This document shows, in pieces, positions 41,894-51,535 of a DNA stretch of 64,000 nt; the stretch's first letter is position 1; each line of letters starts with the position of its first letter. The position numbers and the translations under genes are program-made. The stretch is from SAR86 cluster bacterium SAR86E (GTDB lineage Bacteria; Pseudomonadota; Gammaproteobacteria; Magnimaribacterales; D2472): the NCBI GenBank assembly GCA_000307935.1, contig AMWX01000002.1:62001-126000 (forward strand), read 5' to 3'. The notes beneath the pieces are model-generated. The model was not told where the DNA came from and made no database searches. It saw only the letters and a program-made list of their open reading frames with translations.

Positions 41894-43426
41894 CTAAATT
41901 TTTGAATTATACAATTCTACATATTTATTAATGTCCATGCCCGTATTTTTATTAAGATTTTTGAAATCTTTTATTGATTTTTTGGCATTGATAGTAAACT
42001 TTGAAAAGTCATCACTAGAACGTGTTCGTTGCTTTGCAGCAATTTTCTTACTCTGGATCAGACCATATTCTTGAAATGATAAATTTTGAGACTCCATTTC
42101 ATTCATAATCTTTTGGCTTGGCTGCATATTTACACTCATTTCAGCGCTCAAAGCATGTGAATATCCTGGAGAATATTCATCCATTGCAGTTGCCACTTGA
42201 GTAAGCTCGTCATGAAAGGTCTTCTTTAATTCTTTAAGAGGAATTGTGATCCCATTTTGTTCTAATGTGACATTTTCTAACCTTCCATTTTCAACCATGG
42301 TTTTTTGATTGGCTCTTATTTCTTCGATCTCTATATCGGAAACTTGCGGACTCTCAGAAATCAGGGAATGCATTATAAAGATGTCTAAAAGTTTAATTTT
42401 GTTCAAATCAATGCCCTCAGGAACAAAAGGATTAATATCAATTCCTCTCAATTCTAAATATTCTATTCCTTCATTTTTCAAAAGAGCTGCTGGACGCGAA
42501 TCACTTGGACCAGATCTTTTTGGTCTAACTATGTCATATAGTTCGTTCTCAATTTGTAAGATTCCAGTAGATATTTGTTGAGGAACACCTTGCTCATTGA
42601 ACAACCCCATATTTTCAAAACTCTTTATTGGAGTTTTAATTCCCTTGATTATTGCATCTATAAATTCATCTAAATTGTTATAGTTAATTTTTAGAGCATT
42701 CTGTATGCTGCTTTGATAGCCAACATCACTCATTCTTAACGATGTTGCATATGGAAAAAATAAATCATTTTTCCCATGTTTTATTAGAGAATGCTCTCTA
42801 TTCAGTAAGTAAGATTCATGAGTGATTGGCGAGGCACCTAGGCGATCTAATAAAAACCAGAAATTTCTTTTTATGTTCCTAATTGCTCCAAGGTACTTCT
42901 GATTTATAAAGCTCTGATCAGAGTTTCGAGTAAGAGGCTCCCAAGAGCTTTCTGATAAAGAAAAGTTAAAGTGAATTCCTGATACACACTGCATGATAGA
43001 TCCATACCTTAATCTTAAACCTTTCCTGTATATATGTTTTAACATTCCGCTATTGGTGGAACCGTATTCAGCAATTTTTATTTCCTTTTCATTATTAAAT
43101 GCACATGGCATAGAGAAATTCCATAATATTTCATTTCCCATTTCACTATAAAGAAATTTATGAAGAAGGCTCAGATGTTTGAAAAGCTCTTCTGCAGATT
43201 CAAAAGTAGGAGTGACAAGCTCCACAAGTGCTTCTGCAAAGTCAGTAGTAATGTCTTCGCTTGTTAGAGGGGAGCCTAGATTCTGGGGATGATTGGTTTG
43301 AGAAATTTTTCCTTCTTGAGTAACTCGCAAAGACTCTCTTTCAATCCCGCGTAGGATTTTAAGGTTTTTGAAGAACCCCTTTTCTTGATGATTTTTTAAA
43401 GAGCGCTTGAACGCATCTGAAGTCAT
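41894..43426 (-). CDS. gshA: Glutamate-cysteine ligase
   Basis: GshA joins glutamate and cysteine in the first step of glutathione synthesis. It has 510 residues of the gammaproteobacterial (E. coli-like) family, with LRGIERESLRV at the N-terminus, CVSGIHFNFS and SLRMSDVGYQ. It starts 9 bp after the pckA stop. gshB is not in the window. Confidence 0.94.
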   Translation of the reverse strand: MTSDAFKRSLKNHQEKGFFKNLKILRGIERESLRVTQEGKISQTNHPQNLGSPLTSEDITTDFAEALVELVTPTFESAEELFKHLSLLHKFLYSEMGNEILWNFSMPCAFNNEKEIKIAEYGSTNSGMLKHIYRKGLRLRYGSIMQCVSGIHFNFSLSESSWEPLTRNSDQSFINQKYLGAIRNIKRNFWFLLDRLGASPITHESYLLNREHSLIKHGKNDLFFPYATSLRMSDVGYQSSIQNALKINYNNLDEFIDAIIKGIKTPIKSFENMGLFNEQGVPQQISTGILQIENELYDIVRPKRSGPSDSRPAALLKNEGIEYLELRGIDINPFVPEGIDLNKIKLLDIFIMHSLISESPQVSDIEIEEIRANQKTMVENGRLENVTLEQNGITIPLKELKKTFHDELTQVATAMDEYSPGYSHALSAEMSVNMQPSQKIMNEMESQNLSFQEYGLIQSKKIAAKQRTRSSDDFSKFTINAKKSIKDFKNLNKNTGMDINKYVELYNSKI

Positions 43427-43435
43427 GCGTCTAGA

Positions 43436-44977
43436 CTAAATTGACGGACCTGCTGCAACTATTGCTTCACTTACTGAGAATTTTTTAAAGTTTTCTTGGA
43501 ATTGCTCTATTAGATTTTTCAGATATTCATCGTACTGATTTTTGTCCGACCATGTTTCTTTTGGATTTAATACTTTTGAATCAACCCCATCTACTGTTAT
43601 GGGCACTTCTAAATTGAGGCCATCTATATGAGCGGTTTCAACATCACTTAATTCACCATTTTGAATGGCATTAACTATTCTTCTTGTTGTTGGAATATCA
43701 AATCTTGAACCGATACCATGAGGGCCTCCAGTCCAGCCAGTGTTTACTAAAAACACTTTAGAGTTAAAGGCATCAATTCTTTTCATCAAAAGGTCTGCAT
43801 ATACTCCAGCTGGTCTGGGAAAAAATGGTGCTCCAAAACAAGTTGAAAACGTAGTTCCAATTGATTCGGTTGATCCAACTTCGGTTGATCCAACTTTAGC
43901 TGTATATCCGCTCAGGAAGTGGTAAGCAGCAGCTTCTTTAGAAAGGATAGAAACAGGAGGGATAACCCCGGTTAGATCACATGTTAAAAATATTACGGTT
44001 TCAGGCTCGCCTGCAGAATTAGACTCAATAGCATCATCAATGTGTGATCGAGGATAACAACAGCGCCCATTTTCAGATAAAGAGGTGTTTGAATAATCAG
44101 GCGTGCCGCTCTCATCTAAGAAAACATTTTCAATTATGCTGCCATGTTTAATTGCTTTCCAAATGACGGGCTCATTTTTCTCAGATAGATCAATGGTTTT
44201 TGCGTAGCAGCCACCCTCAAAATTAAATACTGTGCCAACGCCCCAACCATGCTCATCATCGCCAATTAAAGAGCAGGTTGGATCGGCTGAGAGGGTTGTT
44301 TTTCCGGTTCCAGAAAGCCCAAAAAACAGAGATACTTTACCTTCTTTGTTAACGTTAGAGGAGCAGTGCATTGGAAGCACGTCTTTTTCTGGCATTAAAA
44401 AATTTTGTACAGAGAACATGGATTTTTTCATTTCACCAGCATATTTCATGCCAGCAAGTAGAACTTTTCTAGTTGCAAAGTTGATAATTACACATCCCTC
44501 AGAGTTAGTTCCATCCTCTTCAGGTGAGCATTTATAGTTTAGGGCGCTCATAATTTGCCATTCTTTTTTTGCTTGAGGATTGAAATCATCAGGGCTGATA
44601 AATATCAATTGAGAGAACATACTATGAGAAGCGCTTTCAGCGGTAACATTTACAGGGATGTAATGATCTTCATGCGCTCCAACATGAACTTTTGATAAGT
44701 AGCGATTTTTTTCTGCTAAATAAGCACCAACTTTATCCCAGAGAAGTGAAAACTTATCTGCATCAAACGGCCTATTAATTTCACCCCAGTCAATTAAATG
44801 CGAAGTACTATCCTCTTTAACTATGAACCTGTCATTTGGACTTCGTCCAGTTCGAGCTCCGGTCTCCAAAGAAAGTGCTCCATTGCTTGCAATTATTCCT
44901 TCGCCATTTTCAATTGCAGCCTTGATCAAGTCTTCGGTATTTAGTTCAAATGTTTCAGCCAATGCGTTGCTTTCCAT
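43436..44977 (-). CDS. pckA: ATP-dependent phosphoenolpyruvate carboxykinase
   Basis: PckA converts oxaloacetate and ATP to PEP and CO2 for gluconeogenesis. It has 513 residues with [11 protein letters not shown], the P-loop [14 protein letters not shown], the kinase-2-like LIGDDEHGW, and the metal-binding C-terminal domain. The adenine-site loop carries a small in-frame repeat ([10 protein letters not shown]) produced by a 15-bp tandem duplication at 43866-43895. A near-palindrome (45067-45083) lies upstream. Confidence 0.95.
   Translation of the reverse strand: MESNALAETFELNTEDLIKAAIENGEGIIASNGALSLETGARTGRSPNDRFIVKEDSTSHLIDWGEINRPFDADKFSLLWDKVGAYLAEKNRYLSKVHVGAHEDHYIPVNVTAESASHSMFSQLIFISPDDFNPQAKKEWQIMSALNYKCSPEEDGTNSEGCVIINFATRKVLLAGMKYAGEMKKSMFSVQNFLMPEKDVLPMHCSSNVNKEGKVSLFFGLSGTGKTTLSADPTCSLIGDDEHGWGVGTVFNFEGGCYAKTIDLSEKNEPVIWKAIKHGSIIENVFLDESGTPDYSNTSLSENGRCCYPRSHIDDAIESNSAGEPETVIFLTCDLTGVIPPVSILSKEAAAYHFLSGYTAKVGSTEVGSTESIGTTFSTCFGAPFFPRPAGVYADLLMKRIDAFNSKVFLVNTGWTGGPHGIGSRFDIPTTRRIVNAIQNGELSDVETAHIDGLNLEVPITVDGVDSKVLNPKETWSDKNQYDEYLKNLIEQFQENFKKFSVSEAIVAAGPSI
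43866..43895. repeat. 15-bp direct tandem repeat inside pckA
   Basis: Two perfect copies of TCGGTTGATCCAACT occur head-to-tail. They encode VGSTE twice in the conserved AGTExGxTEP-type loop, lengthening it by about one residue against the E. coli pattern. Confidence 0.8.
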
Positions 44978-45066
44978 AAAAATTTATTATTCTCAAGATT
45001 CTACAATATTCTACCTCTTTGAGAGAAGTATAACTTTAGAAATTGATGTAGTGGATTTGAAAATAT

Positions 45067-45143
45067 TTAACAATTATTGTCAATAAAGCTTTAAATGCAT
45101 ATTTTAAAGCCTTAAATGATATTTATATATGTAGTAATACTAC
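45067..45143. repeat. Cluster of inverted repeats in the dsbB/pckA spacer
   Basis: The 170-bp spacer (44978-45147) holds three dyads. TTAACAATTATTGTCAA (45067-45083) is a near-perfect palindrome. GCTTTAAA and TTTAAAGC (45088-45110) are perfect 8-bp arms around seven bases. GTAGTAATACTAC (45131-45143) is a perfect palindrome. On the minus strand the 8-bp hairpin is followed by TTTATTGACA, so it could end dsbB transcription, and TTGACA there could be a pckA -35 box. Confidence 0.5.
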
Positions 45144-45147
45144 AGAT

Positions 45148-45651
45148 TTAGACTTTTGATGACTTTTTGAATAAAAAGTAAAGGTTGTAGAAAAACAAAA
45201 AAACAAAAAATATAAATGCCCACTCAGCAAAATTAAATACAAACCTCCATTCATATTCAGCACAATTACCATCTCCAAGAAGAACGGTCTGTATGACCTC
45301 AAAAATTGGAAGAGTATCCATTAAAAAGTCCATTGGCGGAGCACAAGTTGGAACTTGATCACCAGGAAGATTTTGCAAGTAAATTTGTCTACCAGCAATT
45401 ATGCTGCCACCCATGGAAAATAAACTTGCTAGAAACAAAAGAGCTTTTTTGGCTACTAAAAACAATCCTGGGATTATCAATAGAAGTCCACAAAAAGCAA
45501 TAAACCCAAAAGACCAGCGCTGAAGGATGCATAGAGGGCATGGATCGTAATAACCAAAAACTTCAAAAATATAAGCCCCAACTATTAAACCTATACCCAA
45601 TCCGCAGTTAACTAGCGGTGGTAATAATAGAATTTTTCTTAAAATATTCAT
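45148..45651 (-). CDS. dsbB: Disulfide bond formation protein DsbB
   Basis: DsbB is an inner-membrane quinone reductase that re-oxidises DsbA. It has 167 residues, four helices, the CPLC pair at 38 and 41 in the first periplasmic loop, and Cys103 and Cys130 in the second loop. Its partner dsbA lies about 5 kb downstream. It is divergent from polA. Confidence 0.92.
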   Translation of the reverse strand: MNILRKILLLPPLVNCGLGIGLIVGAYIFEVFGYYDPCPLCILQRWSFGFIAFCGLLLIIPGLFLVAKKALLFLASLFSMGGSIIAGRQIYLQNLPGDQVPTCAPPMDFLMDTLPIFEVIQTVLLGDGNCAEYEWRFVFNFAEWAFIFFVFLFFYNLYFLFKKSSKV

Positions 45652-45733
45652 ATTTCTTAAAGCAGAATTTAATGCATGATGATCTTATATTATCCATGGC
45701 TTATATAAAAACCTAATGACATAATAAATTTTA

Positions 45734-48433
45734 ATGAATACTCCTGCAAAAAAAATTTTTTTGATAGATGGCTCCTCTTATTTATATAGAGCTTTTCATG
45801 CTATGCCACCTTTGACAACTTCAAAGGGCATTCCAACGGGAGCAGTTAAAGGGGTCACAAACATGTTGCGTAACTTACGCAAAGAGAATCCTGATTCACA
45901 CTATCTTTCAGTTTTTGATGCCAAGGGAAAAAACTTTCGTCATGATATTTACAAAGAATATAAAGCTAATCGCCCTCCAATGCCTGAGGATTTAAGAGAG
46001 CAGCTTTCTCCATTAAAAGAAATATGTAATGCAATGGGAATGCCAGTCATTGAAATCCCAAATGTTGAAGCCGACGATGTAATTGCAACTTTGGCTGCCA
46101 TTGGTTCTAAGCAAGGGATGCCTATGATCATATCCTCTTTAGATAAAGATCTTATGCAATTGGTTGAGGATCCATTAGTAAAGATGATGAATACAATGAA
46201 CAATAAGATTTATGATGTTGCTGGAGTTGAAGAAAAGTTTGGCGTTCACCCAAACCAAATAATTGATTATTTGGCTATTGTTGGAGACACTTCTGACAAT
46301 ATCCCAGGCGTGCCAAAAGTAGGACCCAAAACCGCTGTTAAGTGGCTTAGTGAATTTAAGACTCTTCAGGGAATTATTGATAATGCAGATTCACTTACTG
46401 GGGTTGTAGGGCAGAACTTCAGAGACTCTATTCCGGATTTAGATAGAAATATTGAGCTTGTTACCTTAAAAAAAGATGTTGATTTAAGAGTTTCTCTTGA
46501 AGATTTGCTTATGGCTGAAGAGAGTCAAGAGGAGTTAAATAAATTATTCGCATCCCTTGAATTTAAAACATGGATAAAGTCATCTCGAAGCTCAGGCAGC
46601 GAAGATCCTGAAGCCCCAAAATCAAAAAAAGAGTATCAAGCTGTTTTAACAGAAAAAGATTTAAAAGAATGGGCTAAAAAAATTGATAAGTGCAATGTCT
46701 TTGCCATTGATACTGAAACTTCTTCCTTGGACACAATGACCGCAGATCTTATCGGGATATCATTGGCATGCAATGAAGGAGAAGGCTGTTATATACCTAT
46801 TAAACATGAATATGAAGAGATGCCAAAACAGATACCACTTACTCAAATTCAAAAAATCCTGGGCTCTGCTATTACAAAAAATCAAAAAAAATTAGTTGGC
46901 CAAAATCTTAAATTTGATTTACCCATGCTCAATAGACATGGTATTAAGGTAGAAGAGTTCCTAGGAGATACCATGTTGATGTCATATGTCCTTAATAGTA
47001 CCGGTACGAGACATGGACTAGATAGGATGGCTTTATATTATTTAAATTATGAGCCTATGAAGTATGAAGAAGTTGCAGGCTCTGCCTCAAAGCAAATTAA
47101 CTTTGCCCAGGTTGAGATTCCAGCTGCAACATTCTATGCAGCAGAAGATGCCGATGTAACCATAAGGCTTTTTAATCATCTAAATGGTATGCTCAAAGAT
47201 CAGCCAAAGTTGATCAACCTGCTTAAATCTATTGAATATCCTATGCTTCGATCGCTTATTAGAGTTGAAACAAACGGTGCAAAAATTGATGGTCAGATGT
47301 TAGCTGAATACTCAGATGAGCTTGCAGTTAAGATTGATGCATTATCTAAAAATGCATTTAAGATGGCTGATGAAGAATTTAATATGGATTCTCCAAAACA
47401 ACTTGTTGAGATTCTATACAATAAATTAGATTTACCTATTCTTAAGAAAACCCCGAAAGGACAACCATCAACAAATGAAGATACTCTTCAAAGGTTAGCT
47501 GAAGAGTATGACCTTCCAAAAATTATTATTGAATATAGAGGTCTAGCAAAATTAAAGTCTACTTACACAGACAGCCTTATCAATATCCAGCACCCTGTTA
47601 CTAAAAGAATTCATACATCATATCAACAGGCGATAACATCAACTGGAAGATTGTCATCAACTGAACCCAATCTTCAAAATATTCCTATCAAGACGGCAGA
47701 GGGAAGAAAAATAAGAGAAGCTTTTATAGCTGACAAAGGCAACGTATTAATTTCAGCAGACTACTCTCAGATTGAATTAAGAATCATGGCTCACCTATCC
47801 GGAGATAAGAATTTAACTTATGCATTCAATAACAACATAGATGTTCACTCAGCTACTGCCTCAGAAATATTTAATATTTCCCTTGAGGCGGTTACACCAG
47901 AGCATCGAAGAAGCGCAAAAGCCATTAACTTTGGATTAATCTACGGTATGTCTGCCTTTGGTCTTACCAGACAACTAGGGATTCCAAGGAACGAAGCACA
48001 AGCATATCTTGATACATATTTTGAGAGATATACAGGCGTTAGAAAGTATATGGATTCAACAAAAGAATTAGCTAAGAAAAACCTCTTTGTTGAGACTATC
48101 CTTGGAAGAAAGCTCCATGTAGCTGCTATTAACGATTCCAATGGATTGAGACGTCAAGCTGCAGAAAGGGCTGCTATAAATGCTCCATTACAGGGCTCAG
48201 CTGCTGATATCATCAAAAAGGCGATGATTGATGTTGATCATTGGATTGGGAATGATAATCCTAATATTAAAATGATTATGCAAGTTCACGATGAGTTAAT
48301 TTTTGAAGTAAAAAAAGGTTTTGCTCAAGAGGCTCTTGAAAATATTATAAGCCTCATGGAAAGTTCGGTTAAATTAGATATCCCTTTAATAGTAGATGCA
48401 AATACAGGTGCAAATTGGAACGAAGCGCATTAA
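45734..48433 (+). CDS. polA: DNA polymerase I
   Basis: Pol I does Okazaki-fragment maturation and repair synthesis. It has 899 residues in three domains: a 5'-3' exonuclease (about 1-290, with SSLDKDLMQLV), a 3'-5' exonuclease keeping AIDTETSSLDTM, and the polymerase. The polymerase motifs are A DYSQIELRIMAHLSGD, B RRSAKAINFGLIYG and C QVHDELIFEV. All catalytic acids appear intact. The gene ends 4 bp from the convergent Coq4-like gene. Confidence 0.97.
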   Translation: MNTPAKKIFLIDGSSYLYRAFHAMPPLTTSKGIPTGAVKGVTNMLRNLRKENPDSHYLSVFDAKGKNFRHDIYKEYKANRPPMPEDLREQLSPLKEICNAMGMPVIEIPNVEADDVIATLAAIGSKQGMPMIISSLDKDLMQLVEDPLVKMMNTMNNKIYDVAGVEEKFGVHPNQIIDYLAIVGDTSDNIPGVPKVGPKTAVKWLSEFKTLQGIIDNADSLTGVVGQNFRDSIPDLDRNIELVTLKKDVDLRVSLEDLLMAEESQEELNKLFASLEFKTWIKSSRSSGSEDPEAPKSKKEYQAVLTEKDLKEWAKKIDKCNVFAIDTETSSLDTMTADLIGISLACNEGEGCYIPIKHEYEEMPKQIPLTQIQKILGSAITKNQKKLVGQNLKFDLPMLNRHGIKVEEFLGDTMLMSYVLNSTGTRHGLDRMALYYLNYEPMKYEEVAGSASKQINFAQVEIPAATFYAAEDADVTIRLFNHLNGMLKDQPKLINLLKSIEYPMLRSLIRVETNGAKIDGQMLAEYSDELAVKIDALSKNAFKMADEEFNMDSPKQLVEILYNKLDLPILKKTPKGQPSTNEDTLQRLAEEYDLPKIIIEYRGLAKLKSTYTDSLINIQHPVTKRIHTSYQQAITSTGRLSSTEPNLQNIPIKTAEGRKIREAFIADKGNVLISADYSQIELRIMAHLSGDKNLTYAFNNNIDVHSATASEIFNISLEAVTPEHRRSAKAINFGLIYGMSAFGLTRQLGIPRNEAQAYLDTYFERYTGVRKYMDSTKELAKKNLFVETILGRKLHVAAINDSNGLRRQAAERAAINAPLQGSAADIIKKAMIDVDHWIGNDNPNIKMIMQVHDELIFEVKKGFAQEALENIISLMESSVKLDIPLIVDANTGANWNEAH

Positions 48434-48437
48434 AGTT

Positions 48438-48962
48438 TTAGTTGGTTATAGTTCCAGACCATATTAAAGGATTTTTAACCATTCGCTCTTCAGGAGTCAG
48501 TATCTTGATTCCAAACTCATCGCGTAAATCGCAAACCCTTTGGTTCATCAAGGAGTCAGGCGACACAAATGGCCATTTTTTACTCATTTGCCTGGTCCGT
48601 TTCCATATCTTAAATTTTATAGGAATAAGTTTTATAGCCGTTAAGACTAATTTAAGGTAACCGGGGTCATGCCAAAAATCTTTGTATAGCTGTTTGAGTT
48701 CTGGGAGTTTGTTGTAGGCCATAAGTTCTTTAAGTTTCCAGCTAGTGCCTGTTATAACCCATGAATCTAACATAGACTCTTGTTCTATAGAGGTATCTAG
48801 GCCAAAAATAACATGAGTTGCATCATGATCCCTGATAATTGTTGATCCCGGAGAATCAATTAACTGCTTTTTTCCATTTGCTTGTAAGTATGCTCGATAC
48901 TCTTCTAAGCCTTCAGCAAGTGTAATATTGCAGTTTTGAGACTGGAAAGATAAATTAGCCAT
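48438..48962 (-). CDS. Coq4-like protein (ubiquinone biosynthesis family)
   Basis: This is a 174-residue protein with the Coq4 zinc/iron motif HDxxHx11E exactly spaced: HDATH at 46-50 and Glu62. Coq4 acts in ubiquinone biosynthesis in eukaryotes and some bacteria. No membrane segment is obvious. It overlaps engB by 8 bp, suggesting co-transcription. The family call rests on the motif and general fold pattern; the substrate is not established here. Confidence 0.7.
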   Translation of the reverse strand: MANLSFQSQNCNITLAEGLEEYRAYLQANGKKQLIDSPGSTIIRDHDATHVIFGLDTSIEQESMLDSWVITGTSWKLKELMAYNKLPELKQLYKDFWHDPGYLKLVLTAIKLIPIKFKIWKRTRQMSKKWPFVSPDSLMNQRVCDLRDEFGIKILTPEERMVKNPLIWSGTITN

Positions 48963-49539
48963 TCTTTAATCCTATCAGAACCTTCCTGAGTTTTTCAAAC
49001 CCAGTCTCTTTTAAGGATGAAATTGCCAAAACCTCATGAGCATTAGTTTCTCTGCTAACTTGTTGAATTGTCTTTATTAAAATATTTTTAGACACTTTAT
49101 CTGACTTAGTTAGCACAAGAACATAGGCTGTATTATAACTTTCGCAAAACTTAATCATTTCAAGATCAATTGGTTTAAGCGGATGTCTGATATCCATAAA
49201 TATGAGAACCGCTTTACGAGCTTCCCTATTTTTAAAGTATTCTCCAAGTAATGGACCCCAGTCTTTTTTTCTTGAATGTCCTGATTTAGCAAAACCATAA
49301 CCAGGTAAATCTAAAAGCTTGAAATTATCTTCTACTAGAAAAAAATTAATTTCAGTAGTTCTGCCGGGCGTCTTACTAATTCTTGCCAACTTTTTATTCT
49401 GAGTTAATGCATTCAATGCGCTTGATTTTCCTGCATTTGATCTTCCGGACAATAAAATCTCTATTCCAGTGTCTTCAGGAAGATTTTTATGCTTTGTTAC
49501 ACCAAATAAAAAAGCAGTATTTTTGAAAGGATTTTTCAT
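48955..49539 (-). CDS. engB: Ribosome-biogenesis GTPase EngB (YsxC/YihA)
   Basis: EngB is an essential small GTPase in large-subunit assembly. The ATG at 49537-49539 gives 194 residues starting MKNPFKNTAF, the family length. G1 GRSNAGKSS is at 32-40, followed by G2 PGRTTEINFF, G3 DLPGYG and G4 LTKSDK. An upstream in-frame start would run into the divergent cytochrome gene's region. Confidence 0.94.
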   Translation of the reverse strand: MKNPFKNTAFLFGVTKHKNLPEDTGIEILLSGRSNAGKSSALNALTQNKKLARISKTPGRTTEINFFLVEDNFKLLDLPGYGFAKSGHSRKKDWGPLLGEYFKNREARKAVLIFMDIRHPLKPIDLEMIKFCESYNTAYVLVLTKSDKVSKNILIKTIQQVSRETNAHEVLAISSLKETGFEKLRKVLIGLKNG

Positions 49540-49603
49540 AAGATCATTTAACTCGGCGCGCTCACGACATATAATATGCCTTCTTAACCACAACGTACAA
49601 TTT

Positions 49604-50257
49604 ATGTTAAAAACCTATCTAATCATTTGCTTAAGCATGATCTCTTTGGTAGTTTCATCTGCTGAAGTTAAGATCCCTGATTTGCTTGCTAATGGAGATG
49701 CTCAAAAAGGAGCAGAGTTAGTTGCAACATGTGCTGCATGTCATGGTGCGCAAGGTCAAAGCATTAATTCTGACTGGCCAAGTTTAGCCGGGCAAAACCA
49801 AAGGTACATCAATGATCAGCTCAAGTACTTTCAACAAGGCACAAGACAAAATGCTTTGATGATGGCTGTAATTCCTTACTTAAAAACACTTACAGATACC
49901 CAGCTTTTGGACATAGCTGCATTTTACAGCCAACAACCTGCATCAGTTGGTCAGGCCGTTAATGATGCTGAGCTTTTAGTATTGGGAGAGAGTTTATATA
50001 GAGCTGGAGATTTAAAAAGAGGCATTCCAGCTTGTACAGCCTGCCATTCAGTTAATGGTGCTGGAAATGCTCAGGCAGGATTTCCTAGAGTATCTGGACA
50101 ACAAAAAGGCTATTTGATTTCCACTCTTCAGGAGTATAGAGATTTAACTAGAAATGCAGGTGACTATTCTTTAGTCATGCAGTCTGCATCACAAAACTTA
50201 AAAGACTCAGATATTGAGGCTTTAGCTAACTATATGCATGGACTATATGAAAAATAA
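49604..50257 (+). CDS. Cytochrome c4, dihaem periplasmic electron carrier
   Basis: This is a 217-residue exported protein with a signal peptide (1-20) and two similar haem domains carrying CAACH (43-47) and CTACH (~143-147). It is a typical cytochrome c4 that can feed electrons to the oxidase. The ATG at 49604 directly precedes the signal sequence. An earlier in-frame start would add unrelated sequence overlapping engB. Its stop overlaps dsbA. Confidence 0.92.
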   Translation: MLKTYLIICLSMISLVVSSAEVKIPDLLANGDAQKGAELVATCAACHGAQGQSINSDWPSLAGQNQRYINDQLKYFQQGTRQNALMMAVIPYLKTLTDTQLLDIAAFYSQQPASVGQAVNDAELLVLGESLYRAGDLKRGIPACTACHSVNGAGNAQAGFPRVSGQQKGYLISTLQEYRDLTRNAGDYSLVMQSASQNLKDSDIEALANYMHGLYEK

Positions 50258-50876
50258 TAAATATTCACTTTTATGCGTCTTTGGATGCTTTCTCCTTTTT
50301 TTCGCAGCAAATTTACAAGCAAATTTTCAACTTGGCAGAGATTACGGATCACTTTCTAGACCTTTGCCGGTCAAAGAAGATGGCGTAGTAGATGTTGTAG
50401 AGGTTTTTTGGTATGGATGCGGACATTGTTTTAATCTTGCTCCGGTTGTTGCTAATTGGGCAAGTAAGAAAGACTCTTCTGTAAATTACAAAAAGATGCC
50501 AGTAACCTGGGGCCCAATTCATCAGTTACATGCAAAACTCTTTTATACAATTGAAGCTCTAGGAATATCTGATACAGCGCACCAAGCTGTATTTACAGCA
50601 ATGCATAAAGAAGGCAATTTTTTACAAAACGATGCCGCTGTTATTGATTTTCTAGTAAAGCTTGGCAATGAAAAAAGTGTGATCATTAAATACATGAACT
50701 CTTTTTCTGTTAAACAAAAAGTTAAAAGAGCAATTGAACTATCTAAGCAGTTTAAAGTTACTGCAACTCCAATGATTTTTGTGGATGGTCAGTATAGAAT
50801 AGAAGCCAAAGGCAGCCATGCTCAGATGCTTAAAGTCGTCGATCATGTAATTGAACTTCAAAAACCAATATCTTAA
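50247..50876 (+). CDS. dsbA: Thiol:disulfide interchange protein DsbA
   Basis: DsbA is the periplasmic oxidant that forms disulfides in exported proteins. It has 209 residues with a signal peptide (about 1-25), the thioredoxin-fold active site CGHC at 58-61, and a cis-Pro loop TPMIFVDG. The ATG at 50247 gives a normal signal; one at 50238 is also possible. It is re-oxidised by DsbB. Confidence 0.93.
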   Translation: MKNNKYSLLCVFGCFLLFFAANLQANFQLGRDYGSLSRPLPVKEDGVVDVVEVFWYGCGHCFNLAPVVANWASKKDSSVNYKKMPVTWGPIHQLHAKLFYTIEALGISDTAHQAVFTAMHKEGNFLQNDAAVIDFLVKLGNEKSVIIKYMNSFSVKQKVKRAIELSKQFKVTATPMIFVDGQYRIEAKGSHAQMLKVVDHVIELQKPIS

Positions 50877-50880
50877 AAAT

Positions 50881-51291
50881 ATGAAAAAAAATATACCTCT
50901 ATTTCTTATTACTTTAACGGTTGTATTATTTTTTAATGGAAAAAAATATGATGAGCTTGTAAGTGCAAGATTAAATACTCCAGTATCAATTTGTCTCGAG
51001 GGTGAGGATTGCGGTCAAGCTACTGCGATGACTTTAGCATCGGCTAGTGGTTCTCGCTCAGCAGAATCTATATATTCTTCAGGTTGCGCTGCTTGTCATG
51101 ATGCAGGTATCGCAGGAGCTCCAATGATGGGTAATAAAAATCAGTGGGAAGCTAGAATGGCAAAAGGTTATGAGATGCTTGTTACTAATGCATACAATGG
51201 AATTAATGGAATGCCAGCAAAAGGGCTATGTGCAGATTGTACAAAAGAGGAAATTGGCGTAGCTGTTCAGTATATGCTTGATTCTATTTAG
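50881..51291 (+). CDS. Cytochrome c5-family protein
   Basis: This is a 136-residue membrane-anchored or exported monohaem protein. The haem motif CAACH is at about 68-72 in the c5 pattern SGCAACHDAGIAGAP, with MPAKG near the distal Met ligand and a second Cys pair (CADC) typical of c5. It starts 4 bp after dsbA. It converges with ubiK, overlapping it by 8 bp. Confidence 0.9.
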   Translation: MKKNIPLFLITLTVVLFFNGKKYDELVSARLNTPVSICLEGEDCGQATAMTLASASGSRSAESIYSSGCAACHDAGIAGAPMMGNKNQWEARMAKGYEMLVTNAYNGINGMPAKGLCADCTKEEIGVAVQYMLDSI

Positions 51292-51535
51292 GTTTAGATT
51301 CTTCTAATAGACTCTCTAGCTTCGATAATCGTTCTTCCAACCTAAGAGTCAAGTTTTTTATGGCTTCATATTCTTCGCTAGAAACATATCCTTGTGATTT
51401 TGCAAAATCATCAAACTTATCTTTTAATTCACTTTGAATAGCTCGCATGTTTTGCTGGCTTGCATTATTAGAAAGCCCGTCAATTTTATCTTTTATGATG
51501 TCTGCAAATGCTTCAAAAGTATCTTTAGCTGCCAT
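51284..51535 (-). CDS. ubiK: UbiK-like ubiquinone biosynthesis accessory factor (BMFP/YqiC)
   Basis: This is an 83-residue amphipathic and coiled-coil protein. The N-terminal part (residues ~5-22) precedes a C-terminal coiled coil (about 55-80, LRLEERLSKLESLLEE). This matches the UbiK family, which binds UbiJ in the aerobic Ubi complex. It overlaps yigB by 11 bp. Confidence 0.88.
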   Translation of the reverse strand: MAAKDTFEAFADIIKDKIDGLSNNASQQNMRAIQSELKDKFDDFAKSQGYVSSEEYEAIKNLTLRLEERLSKLESLLEESKPK

